NCBI GenBank assembly: GCA_001724265.1
Contig: MEDY01000419.1
Coordinates: forward strand, 1-24,470
DNA: 24,470 bases
Reading direction: 5' to 3'
DNA from: Rhizaria sp. SCN 62-66
Taxonomy: Eukaryota > Rhizaria, unplaced
Shown: positions 1 to 8,727 of the stretch, in pieces
How the letters are laid out: each line of letters opens with the position of its first letter
How positions within the stretch are numbered: the first letter of the stretch is position 1
Program-made: the position numbers and the translations under genes
Notes under the pieces: model-generated
The model's input: the letters and a program-made list of their open reading frames with translations, nothing else
The model's database searches: none
Told to the model about the DNA's origin: nothing

Positions 1-435
1 TGGACTATTTCGCTCGTAGTGAAATAGAAAAGTGCGCACCAAGGCGCGAAAATCGCGGAAAACACGTTTTTTCATAAACCTCTACATCGGGGGTATGTGA
101 ATGTTACATCTCATGTAAACTAATAAGTTGTTTTCGTTGTTGTTTTTGTTCATCAACTGCGTGACTCGAAAATAATGTTAAGCTTCTTCCGTATCACATT
201 ATATTAACCTTCACCACTGCCCAAAACAAAAAGTGAAACGAAGCGAGTAAAAAACATATAAAGATGACACCAACCCTTGTTATCAAAACCACTCACCAGA
301 CATGCTACACGGCTCGGTTTCTTGTGCACTACAGAAGACCGTGTCGCATTACCCAACTCACCACCTTGCACTGGACTGTGCTGCTGCGCTGCACCTCATG
401 TCACTCCGCCACACGTTGCTGCAATGTGGTAGAAT
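1..435. other. 3' flank of the helicase-RBR gene, no gene seen
   Basis: This stretch lies downstream of the TGA stop of the minus-strand helicase gene and reaches the window edge. It is AT-rich between about 60 and 290, and no reading frame on either strand looks coding. It probably contains the helicase 3' UTR and part of the next spacer. The only structure I see is the short hairpin at 5-27. Confidence 0.5.
5..27. repeat. short inverted repeat (hairpin)
   Basis: CTATTTCGCT at 5-14 faces AGTGAAATAG at 18-27 across a 3-nt loop. This gives a 10-bp stem with one G-T wobble. It lies at the window edge and its role is unknown. A chance hairpin or a 3'-end structure of a neighbouring transcript are both possible. 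Confidence 0.4.
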
Positions 436-3400
436 TCAGTTGAAAAGGTGACGCTTTACTCCAATGTACCTATCGTTGAATTCCTGCGTCTTATATACAG
501 CGTACTCCTGCGACGTGTCCGCCTTGTTGGCGTAAAAGTTCGCCAGCGCGCGGCGCGCAGACTCAGGCGCCTCATCAAGAGCGGCAAAAACGCGGCGGGT
601 ACGACGAGCCGCGGTCAAACGTACTTTTTCCTCATCTGTCAGCGATAAATTCATGCTGCAGCCGTGGTCTTTAGTGCACTTCACAACGTGTTTGTGCATG
701 TCGGCGCGGGTTGGTGCGGTGGCGTCAAAGCAGACACCGCAAAAGTGGTGCTAAGGAAGACTAGTATTGTCGCATTGCACTGCGGCGCAAGCTTCCCAAT
801 CGATCACCATGCTGCCACAGCCTGGCATCGGGCAGTGGTCACGTAAGGCGTCCTGCAGCTTCTCAACAACGTCCCAGTGTTCTTGCTCAATAGGGTCGCG
901 CGTCGTAAAATCTGGGTCGCCAAAACGGTGTGTCTTGTTGCATGACGTGCACTTGAAGTACTTCGAGTTCTGAGTGTTCGCAGAGACCTCGTGAATCTCA
1001 AAGCAGCGCGTCGAAGGGCACTTGACAAACTCGTGCTCCGGGTCCGAATCGATGTAGGTCACGAGCGCAGCGCCAACAAGGCCGTCGACGTCCTCGCGGC
1101 TCAGAGCGCCCATCGGCAGATCACAGAGCAGCAGCGATTGATGACAAACCGAACACTTGATCTTCCCACCTTTGATATCGGGAAGAGCGTTCTGCAAGCA
1201 CTCCGTGCAAAGCAAATGGTCACACAAGAAGGGTGCAAGACCAAGGTTAAGGTGCGACACAGGCTCCCCGCAGGTACAGCACTGGTTTTTGGCACCATTT
1301 TTGCTCAGCTCGTTGCGGTGCGTTTCATTGGTTTCCTTGAACAATTGTCCACGGCTCCTAAACGTTGCTTCAAACTCCTCAACTTGCCTCTTCGAACCCG
1401 AAACGTAGAACGACTTCTTTGTGCTTGTGGCTTCAAAGTCGACAATAGTTGCCTTGCTAGCCGAGCGAACGGACTCGATTGCCGTCGCGGGCGTGCTGGC
1501 AACAACCTCAACAAGCTTATCGACCACCTCCATGGAAACTAGCTCGGCCACGAGCAACTTGACGTTGGCGAGCATCTTTGTGGATGCATCCATGCTGCTG
1601 TAGACAAACATTGCGCAAGACGTGCGACAGTAACGACCCCATGCGGGTCCAGTGCCCTTACGTTGGCTGATTAAGGTGGCAATCTTCTTGGTCGCGGTGG
1701 GCCCAGCCATACGCCGGACAATCTCCAAGCAGCGAGTCGTAGTCGTGTCAATTTTGTGCTCAGCACACGTGATGACGCTCTTGAGTGTGTCAATGCGCTT
1801 AACGTCAGCCAGGCCAACAGTTACAACGACGTGGGTTTTGCTCAACTCATCGCGCCCGATAGAGCTTTTGTTGTCAGGCGAGTCCAGTTTTGAGCTAATG
1901 CACTGCTGCAACTCATCGCCAATTGCGTTACCTGCGTCAAGCGGCATGGTGATACTGAGCACAAATATCTTACCCTGACACTCGAGGCTGTCGATGTTAC
2001 CAAGCTCAGCCTTTGTGGGCACAACGGGGCACGACGCCATAGTAACATCGGCGTAGTAGCGCTTTGGCTTGGACTTATAGAGGAAGCCTGAGGACACAAC
2101 CTTCATGTTGCGCTCAGTTACAAACGCGGGCAGCTTGCGCTCACCGTTGGCGGACCACGTAAAGCGCACGCACTGCTCCACGCGCCGGCGCACTGTTGGG
2201 TCGGGGCTGACGCGATAATCGCCCTCCGCTGCCGAAATCAACTCAGCAGTGCGCGCGAAGGCGTAGGTCCCGTTATTCTTGAGGTATTTGTGTACCTCGG
2301 CTGCGTCTGTGCTGCTCGCGCATACAAGCGTCACGCGCAGATTCTGGGAGTCTTCCTGTGGCGCTGAAACAACTGTGACAACCTTCTTACTCACGCCACG
2401 CAACGCGCGCTGACGGATACGGAACTCAGGATAGCACTCGTTTAAGGGTACATCAGTGAGACGCATCATCGCAGTCGCGCCGCTCGGTAGCAGGTTTGTG
2501 GCTGTAAGCCCAGCGCCACAAATGACCGCAGTACCGTCACCAATGTCAAACTGACGCTGCTCACACAGCATCCTCTCTCGGGTCTCTTGCATATGATCCT
2601 TGAGTAGATCGAGGGCTTTCTCAAGGTTAGTTGCGTTGTGAGCGCGCACGGTGACGTAACCAGATCCCAGCTGGAGCGTGCAAATGTTGCCGTAGCGATT
2701 CTCGAACGCCTGAATGTGCCAGACACCGGGGAATGCGGCGTTAAGCTGACCAACCGTGTAGCTGTTGATCTCCTGCTCGGCCATCTGCGGCATGCTGTTC
2801 ATGTACTCGCTGCACTTCTTGTACATGCTACTACTCTCACGGGTAATCCAATCCAGCTCGACGGCGTACGGCGGCGTTGTGATGATGAACTGATTTTGCA
2901 CGGCGTGTGACGTGAGGAACACGGACCAGTCACGAGCCTTCATGATGTTTTCAGCAGTCTGGGGACGCCAGTTAGTAAGAATCCTACCGCTTGCAACATG
3001 CACGTACTGGGCTTGGAACATCGCTGTACTCTTGTTCGCGGCGGCCTCTTGAACTGCCTTGGGCACAAGCTTAAGCAAAGCGTGCGTAAAGTAACCAGAC
3101 GCAACGCATTCGCACACCATTTTAGACGAAATGTCGCTGACCTGAGGCTGTACGTTTAGCGCGGACGGCTCGGCAACGCTGGCGAAGAAATTCTTAAAGT
3201 CACTGCTAGCGCGCTCAATCCACTTTTCTGCCAGCGTAAAGTACTCGCGCGGAAGCTTGCTCTCGTTCATAATCTTATGCTTGTCCATAGACCCGGACAC
3301 CCATTCGATAATAAACTTCACGCAGACAGACAATGCAACAGGCTTCTTAGTGCAAACGCTGGTTGCCGCATTGTTTGCACTCTCCGCATCTCCCGCGCTC

Positions 3401-5954
3401 CTGCGCTCGTTTTCTGCACCATCCGCCGACGCCACGCCAAGTCCGTTGTAGCCCGGGCTTGACACGTGCACAAGTTGCAGTGCCGCAGCCACGTACAGAC
3501 CGATCGAGTTCCTGTGCCGCTTCATGGCCTCCCAGACAACACGCGTAAGCTCGATTGAGCAGCCCACGATGACACTTAAGCGACCGTAGTCGGTAATGGT
3601 GTAGCTCTTGCCGTCGTAGTGAACAGCTTTGAGATCACACAAGTCATCGAGTGCCTGCTTGACGCTGTTTTCCGGGGGACGCTCAAACCACTCGAAGTTT
3701 AATGGGTTCTTGCGCAATGAGATAAGTGCCATCAGCGTCGTCTGCAGAGGCTGACTGAGCACCACGGGGCGGTTCGACGCTGGAAAGCGCTCAAAGTCAT
3801 CCTTGCCGTACAGGCGCACACAGATGCCGGCGCGCGTGCGGCCCGCGCGTCCGGCGCGCTGGGTGGCAGAGGCCTTCGAAATGGACTGCAGCGACACGTG
3901 TGCAACGTGCGTCTCGGGGTTGTACTCGGTCGCGGAGCGTAGTCCAGGGTCAATGACAACAGCAACGCCGTCAATCGTCAGTGATGTCTCAGCCATTGCT
4001 GTCGCCAAGTACACGACAACGGTCGCACGTTTTTCATCGGCTTCGATGTGCCGCTGTGCCAGCTGTTCCTGCTTGGGCGTCAAAGTTCCACTCTGAAACA
4101 ACGGCAGGTTGGATGCGGCAGCCAGCTCGCTTTCGCTGTCGGTCAGAGTCATAGTCTCGTAGCATACATCGACAGCAACGCCGCGCGTGTGCGCCGGGCG
4201 GCGCAACGCACGGTTTGCCGCCTCGACGTCGGCGTCCGTCGGAAGAAAAACGAGGACGTTACCTTGCGCGCGCCCGCAGAGGTCACCACGGAAGTACTCA
4301 TCGACGGCGCGCACAGCTGCAGCCACAACAGTGCTAGCGCTGAGACGCTCGACAGGGGGACGATACACAATCTTGAGCCAACTGTGCGCGCTCTGAATAT
4401 CGACGTGTTGGACTTTAAGTCCAGAAGCCTCGAAATAACGTTTGAATGCGTTGGCGTCAATCGTGCCCGACATCACGACGAGCTTGACACCAGCGCGCGC
4501 GGCGTCGGCCGCAAGCTCCAGCAGCACGTCACTTTCGATACTGCGCGTGTGCGCCTCGTCGACAACAATGCAGCCAACGGTGGCCTTGGGAACAAGCTCA
4601 GACACCTTGTCTCCACGGCCCTTGTCGATAAGCGCGCGGTAAGCGCTAATGACGTCGCTCTCCGACGCATATGCAATGCGCAAGGTGTCCGGGGCGTTCG
4701 CGCAAGCACTGCCCAGGCAGTATACCGCATCTTTGAAGTGCTTTGGAACGTCCTTAAGAGCGTCAGAGACTACCTCGGCGTTATTCCTGACCTGAGTATT
4801 GGCCTTGAGTAGGCCGCGAACCTTGAAGCAGTCGCCGGCGAAGACATCGCGTACGTATTTGGCAAGGCTAAATGCCGCAATGCGATGCGGCTGCGAGCAC
4901 AGCACAATCTTGCCGTCCATGATGCTCATGTCAGCGATGTATTGGGGCACGAGAGTACTCTTACCACAGCCGGGCGCACCGGTGACGAGGACGACGTCGT
5001 TCGAAGCGACTGCTTTCTCGATATCGTTGCGAGCCCACCGTGCCGCGTGCTTACCGTTCAGCAGAGCTGCCTCGCGCCGCGCATAGCTGAAGAACTCAGT
5101 GCACTGACTTGCGCTAGTAGCAACGCGCTGTAGCGCAGCGAGCTTCGAGTTGATGCGTGTGCGTACGACGTTGAGGTAGAGCGTGAGCTTGGCCTCCTCT
5201 GCAGCCTTGTCCTCGTCAGACAGATTACTATGCGTCGCGCGAATGAGGTCGGCCACAGCTTCAACTTCCATGCCACAGTGGCTTGCAAGGCTGAGCAAGG
5301 TGGACAGACTCAGAGAGCTGCTTTGTGCTGGAGTGGAGGGTGTAGTGGAGGAGGACCTGGTACTGCTGCTCGCAGCCTTCTGGGGAGTCGACTTAAGGGA
5401 GGAGATCACATTGGGCTAGGGCCGGTTCTTAGCCGCCTCATAATCCTTATCGTCGCGATGCGTGTAAGGGCAGATGTTGCATGCGTTTTCGCCAATCTTG
5501 CACAACGCACGAAGTCCCTTGAAACTGCACAAAGCTGTTGCGCCAACATGACGATCTGTGCACCCAGGCTTCTTGCACAACGCGGTACGTACGTAGTAGC
5601 AGAGAGGAGTGGCGTGATTTCGGCAGTTGTGCCGAAAGCACCCATAACCATGCTTTTGGTTATGTGGGTCCCTCTCGAAGACGCACTCTTGCATTTTTGG
5701 TTTGCTTTCGATCGCTAGTCCCTGTGTTCGGATAGTCGGGTGGGAGAAAAAGGAACACGGAGAAAGTAGTCAAATAAGGTGTTTTCAGTATTTGTTCGCA
5801 AAAAAAAACTATTACGTAAATAAAAACACTATATTTGCTAATGAATAGTTATACTTCGAGGCACGCGAGGATTAACTTAACTTGGATTATAGCAAGTAGC
5901 AAGAAAGATCCTTGGACAGACAAAACATCACTTACCTGGATTGGTGGTGGACAT
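436..5954 (-). CDS. CCCH zinc finger / DEAH-box helicase / RBR-type E3 ligase, interrupted by two in-frame TAGs
   Basis: Probable RNA helicase fused to a ubiquitin ligase, similar in plan to plant DEAH11/DEAH12. Counting residues from the codon at 5409, the helicase core shows Walker A GAPGCGKST (144-152), DEAH (284-287), SGT (314-316), motif V around 469-490 and QRAGRAGR (517-524). A winged-helix/HA2-like segment follows near 585-620. RING1 lies at about 1377-1429, a reduced IBR at 1464-1490, and RING2 starts at 1526 with candidate catalytic Cys in WEAC. Upstream, 92 codons from the ATG at 5694 encode about three tandem CCCH-like fingers. The frame is identical from 5694 to the TGA at 436-438, but TAG occurs at 5418-5416 and 753-751. 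A 19-nt first coding exon (5954-5936) spliced to 5714 would give an N-terminus beginning MSTTNPAIES. That start is tentative; ATG 5694 is the alternative. If UAG terminates, the helicase would start only at an internal Met (codon 47). Confidence 0.75.
751..753 (-). other. in-frame TAG within RING2 of the helicase-RBR gene
   Basis: The frame reads AVQCDNTSLP, then TAG, then HHFCGVCFDA, and stays open for 104 more codons to a TGA. The downstream part supplies the FCxxC pair and a later H-x3-H-x3-C run expected to finish RING2. I found no GTNCGT or GTAAGT donor within about 400 nt upstream, so an intron ending at this TAG is poorly supported. Confidence 0.85.
5416..5418 (-). other. in-frame TAG between the CCCH fingers and the helicase
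   Basis: The frame reads EAAKNRP, then TAG, then PNVISSLKS. No ATG lies between this TAG and codon 47 of the helicase frame; the frame's apparent start at 5409 is GTG. The TAG could be a sense or readthrough codon, a true stop, or the 3' end of an alternative intron that starts at 5592. Confidence 0.85.
5416..5592 (-). other. possible in-phase alternative intron inside the CCCH region
   Basis: On the minus strand 5592 begins a perfect GTACGT, the donor used by seven of the eight supported introns here. The interval to the in-frame TAG is 177 nt, which is divisible by three and phase 0 at both ends. Removing it would delete the TAG and join CCCH codons to the helicase. Against this, the interval encodes the rest of finger 2 and all of finger 3, has coding-like base composition, and lacks a pyrimidine tract before the TAG. 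Confidence 0.3.
5715..5935 (-). other. possible first intron of the helicase-RBR gene
   Basis: The donor is CAG then GTAAGTG at 5935 and the acceptor is GACTAG ending at 5715 (221 nt). A 19-nt exon beginning with ATG at 5954 would join in phase 1 to codons leading into the CCCH region. A pyrimidine-rich run precedes the acceptor area (about 5730-5755). A second AG at 5722 and a duplicate donor at 5961 are alternatives. The GTAAGT donor differs from the GTNCGT pattern of the other introns, which lowers confidence. Confidence 0.4.
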
Positions 5955-5976
5955 CACTTACCTGGATTGGTTGTGA
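5925..5976. repeat. 26-bp tandem duplication carrying a splice-donor motif
   Basis: Two copies, 5925-5950 and 5951-5976, agree at 24 of 26 positions. Each contains, on the minus strand, AATCCAG followed by GTAAGTGATGT, so a strong 5' splice-site motif is duplicated. The ATG proposed as the helicase start (5954-5952) lies in the sequence between the two donors. Confidence 0.9.
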
Positions 5977-6479
5977 GAAGCCGTCATTGTTTTTGATTCG
6001 TGGTGGATTTGAAATCCAGACAATAACATCCACCCAGGATGCGCATACTACGTCCTCAACAACAAAACTGACAACCGATGTGAAATTCTGATCTCATTTT
6101 GACTTCCACCATGTATGCGCGCGCAATATCTCCCTACACGAGCTGCGCGAACTTGTTTAAGGATAGTTATGTTTGTTTTCGGTTGTAATTGTGTATAATA
6201 ATCATTTACTATTTACGTAATATCATCATCATTATCATCAAAATATAACAACAACACTAAACCACACAACCCGTACGGTATGAGTACAAGCGGCGAGTGT
6301 TTGATCAGTGATATCGTAACATCGTAACTTTTCCTTTCTCTTTTGTTTGTCAGTTAGGTTAGATGAGATCAAGCATGTTCGGATGAGCGCTGCCGAGATT
6401 CGCTGTTTTAACAATACCTCCAAATTTCTTCGTTGTGTGTCTCAAAATAGCACCTCTCTCTTTTCAGCTCGCTCGGGCA
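5977..6479. other. AT-rich spacer between p23 and the helicase gene
   Basis: Both flanking genes are on the minus strand, so this should hold the helicase promoter and 5' UTR and the distal p23 3' region. Another minus-strand ATG at 5987 opens nine codons up to the first duplicated donor and could be an upstream start. There is an impure ATC/ATT repeat near 6222-6240. No convincing coding frame is present. Confidence 0.5.
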
Positions 6480-6508
6480 CTTAGATTGAGATGAGACAAC
6501 AATCTAAG
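6480..6508 (-). other. stem-loop in the p23 3' UTR
   Basis: CTTAGATTG at 6480-6488 and CAATCTAAG at 6500-6508 form a perfect 9-bp inverted repeat with an 11-nt loop. It starts 21 nt past the p23 TAA in the transcript direction. It could act in 3'-end processing or mRNA stability, but I see no matching hairpin after the other genes. Confidence 0.45.
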
Positions 6509-6529
6509 CGGGGATCCGCGTCAGCCCAC

Positions 6530-8009
6530 TTACTCCTGCTTCTCGGCCTCGACGGGCTCGTCATCCGAGTCGCCGCCCGCGGCCTCGGCGTCGGCGTCGT
6601 CGCCCTCGCCGCCGAAGTTCATGCCGGAGAAGTCGGGCATGCCGCCCGCGCCGCCCATGCCCTGCATGAGGGACGCCATGTCCATGCCGCCCATGCCCTC
6701 CATGCCGGGCATGCCGCCCATGCCGCCCATGCCGCCCTGTGCAGCGCGGAAAGAGAACAAAAAGGGGAAGATGTCGAGACAAAAGTGAGCGTGACGTGGG
6801 AAAAATAAGTGCAGGAATAGCTTCAGTCGAGGGGAATATGTTAAAGCTAAGGTTGTGATGAGCATCAAAATAATGTTTTCGTGGTTAATTTAGTTGTTAT
6901 ATAAACGTACCTGGCCCATCTGAGCCATAAGGGAGGCAAGGTCGAAGTTGCCGCCGCCCATGCCGCCCATGCCGCCTGTTGCAACGAGAGAAATAAGGGA
7001 ATATAGGACATAAAAGATGAAACCAAAAGTGAGCCAACGTGAAATTTGTCATGAAACTAACAAACTATATCTTGCAGCAAAGACATGAACGCAACGCGAC
7101 TTGATCTTTGTGAACAGAACGAAGTAATCAAGTCGAGGGGCTCAAGCTTAGAGCTTATGCCGAGTGTTACTTCAAGCTGTAGTTCGGCATATTGATATGT
7201 ACACGTACCCATGCCACCCTGGCCGAAGTCGGCGTCGGGGGCCTTCTCACCCTCGTCGTCCTCGTCAGCCCAGAGGTCCCAGTCGACCTTCATGTGCTGC
7301 TTGAACTTGGCGGCGTCGGGGGTGAGCTTGTTCCACCAGCCCTGGGCGGACTCAGCCTTGACGAGGCGGATCTCAACGCCACGGTCCTTGACGGCGAACG
7401 CGGAGGCGGAAGCATCGATCTTGTCCTTGAGGGGGAACTCGAGCTTGAACTCCTTGCCCTGCTCGTTGGCGGTGAAGGAGAGGGAGGACTCGGTGAGATC
7501 GAGCTTGGTGGACTTGGCGGTGGGGATCTCGATGGTGACCCAGAGCTCGGTGGCGTTCTCAGCCCAGCGGAAAGGAGGAATAGTACTGTGGTGGAAATAA
7601 ACAGAAGAATGAGCCCGGTGGCAGTAGTGTGATGAAGGAAAAATAGCGAAACAGTGGCGAGATGGGAACAAACAAAGTGGGGAAAGGCACGGTTCGGGAA
7701 CGAAGGTCGGCCGGAGACACGCATGATGGTGATTGGGAGATAGGTTATGGCGTTAGAACAATCATTCAAGAAGTGAAACAAGAATGAAAAGGATGAAAAT
7801 CAAGAGGGAAATGTGTGAGGAATGGTTTCAAGGTCGAAAAAGCTGATTAGCGGAAAGGACGTAGGAAAAGAAAGAGGCGCGGAAAGAGTCCTCTCAAGCC
7901 GACATCTCACAATGCGCAATGAGCAAAACAGCGGACAAAAGCGCTCGCTCTGCTCACAGAATATCGCCAATAAAAAAGATCTTCCAAAGTTGTCGCTAAC
8001 GTACCTCAT
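6530..8009 (-). CDS. PTGES3: p23/Sba1-type Hsp90 co-chaperone (CS domain)
   Basis: This is a cytosolic co-chaperone family that stabilises the ATP-bound closed state of Hsp90. Four exons (8009-8005, 7585-7209, 6975-6911, 6736-6530) give 217 residues, and all junction phases match. The first coding exon is only 5 nt (ATGAG). Residues about 8-110 form the CS domain: FRWAEN at the start, LWVTIEI, then the family signature GWWNKLT followed by MKVDWDLWADEDDE. The tail is rich in GGM repeats, as in plant p23, and carries two similar segments, NFDLASLMAQMG and GMDMASLMQGMG, on separate exons. It ends in an acidic stretch and TAA. All three introns start GTACGT. Its coding sequence is strongly biased to G or C at third positions, consistent with high expression. 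Confidence 0.95.
6737..6910 (-). other. p23 intron 3
   Basis: A 174-nt phase 0 intron with donor GTACGT after CAG and acceptor GCACAG. It separates two GGM-rich exons. Unspliced translation would break the tail. Confidence 0.9.
6976..7208 (-). other. p23 intron 2
   Basis: A 233-nt phase 1 intron with donor GTACGT and acceptor CAACAG. Splicing joins ATGG to GCGGC and restores the GGM repeat frame. Confidence 0.9.
7586..8004 (-). other. p23 intron 1, five nucleotides after the start codon's A
   Basis: A 419-nt phase 2 intron, the longest supported here. The donor GTACGT follows ATGAG and the acceptor is CACAG before TACTATTCC. Splicing gives the N-terminus MSTIPPFRWAEN, which leads directly into the CS domain. 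Confidence 0.85.
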
Positions 8010-8727
8010 AGTAAGTTCTGATGATCAGTTACAAACGGAACAACACAGCGACAAAGTCACCGCAACTTGAGATATGGTTCCCTGTCCCGCTCGCCGGTCA
8101 GCCACCTCACCTCGACCACAAACGCACACTTTCGTCAACTTCGCGAACTTCGGTTACGGAGGACCGAAAAAAACTCCGACATGAAACACTAACAAAGCTA
8201 ATATACTGCGAATAAACAAGTTGTGGAAACAAATAAGCAATAGAGCAAAACATTGTTGGGGGAATTGTTTTGTTATTTCGTTTGTATGTATTGTTTCTTT
8301 GTCGTTATCATCGCATAAAGTAACATTGTCCGTGTCTGCCTATGTGTCTGCGCAGTGTACGCGCAACACTCACAAACACACACTTAATAACACATTAAAT
8401 TTCACTACATCTTCTTTCCACGCACTCACTAAGTATAGTTTCGTATCCCAAACACAAAAACAAGAACAAAGCCGTCAAAGACACAAGGCGCACGCATCGC
8501 GCTCTGCTGCTGAAGTCACAGTTACACTTGATTGCTCCTGCCTTTGTTTGTTGTCCTGGGACACACGTTCTACGATATTATTATTATTATTATATAGAAC
8601 GCTTAATGTCTCTGCCGTACATCACCATCGTCATTATCACATCACAATAAAAACTCCCCACAAACTGGACAACATTCGCTATATTAGCCAATAGTACTGA
8701 GCAATATACGAAGCGGTTGTTGTTCCT
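8010..8727. other. spacer: p23 promoter side and eIF6 3' side
   Basis: Both flanking genes are on the minus strand. The region should contain the p23 promoter and 5' UTR near 8010 and the eIF6 3' UTR near 8727. It has an ATT microsatellite at about 8577-8592. A plus-strand frame at 8221-8694 is open but of low-complexity, spacer-like composition, and I do not call it a gene. Confidence 0.5.
8577..8592. repeat. ATT microsatellite
   Basis: About five uninterrupted ATT units followed by ATATAG, in the spacer downstream of eIF6. Confidence 0.8.

Noticed and set aside
751-780. A 30-nt GTGCAA...TAG intron removing the second in-frame TAG
   Set aside because: It is far shorter than any supported intron here (111-419 nt), has the wrong donor, and would delete a zinc-ligand Cys (AVQC).
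4048-4812. Plus-strand 254-codon open frame opposite the helicase
   Set aside because: Antisense shadow: the opposite strand carries helicase motifs in frame, and this translation matches no family I recognise.
5406-5409. GTG at 5409 as the helicase start codon
   Set aside because: Nuclear eukaryotic genes rarely start at GTG. The same frame continues upstream through a TAG into a coding-looking CCCH region, and the first in-frame ATG downstream is at codon 47.
5715-5717. A third TAG upstream of ATG 5694 in the helicase frame
   Set aside because: Careful counting shows this TAG is out of frame with ATG 5694. It fits better as a 3' splice site.
6590-6980. GGM-encoding repeats near p23 as a CRISPR-like or satellite array
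   Set aside because: The repeats are in frame, belong to the p23 tail and resemble the Gly-Met-rich tails of plant p23.
8221-8694. Plus-strand 157-codon open frame in the eIF6-p23 spacer
   Set aside because: Composition is spacer-like with a microsatellite run, no family is recognised, and the length can arise by chance.
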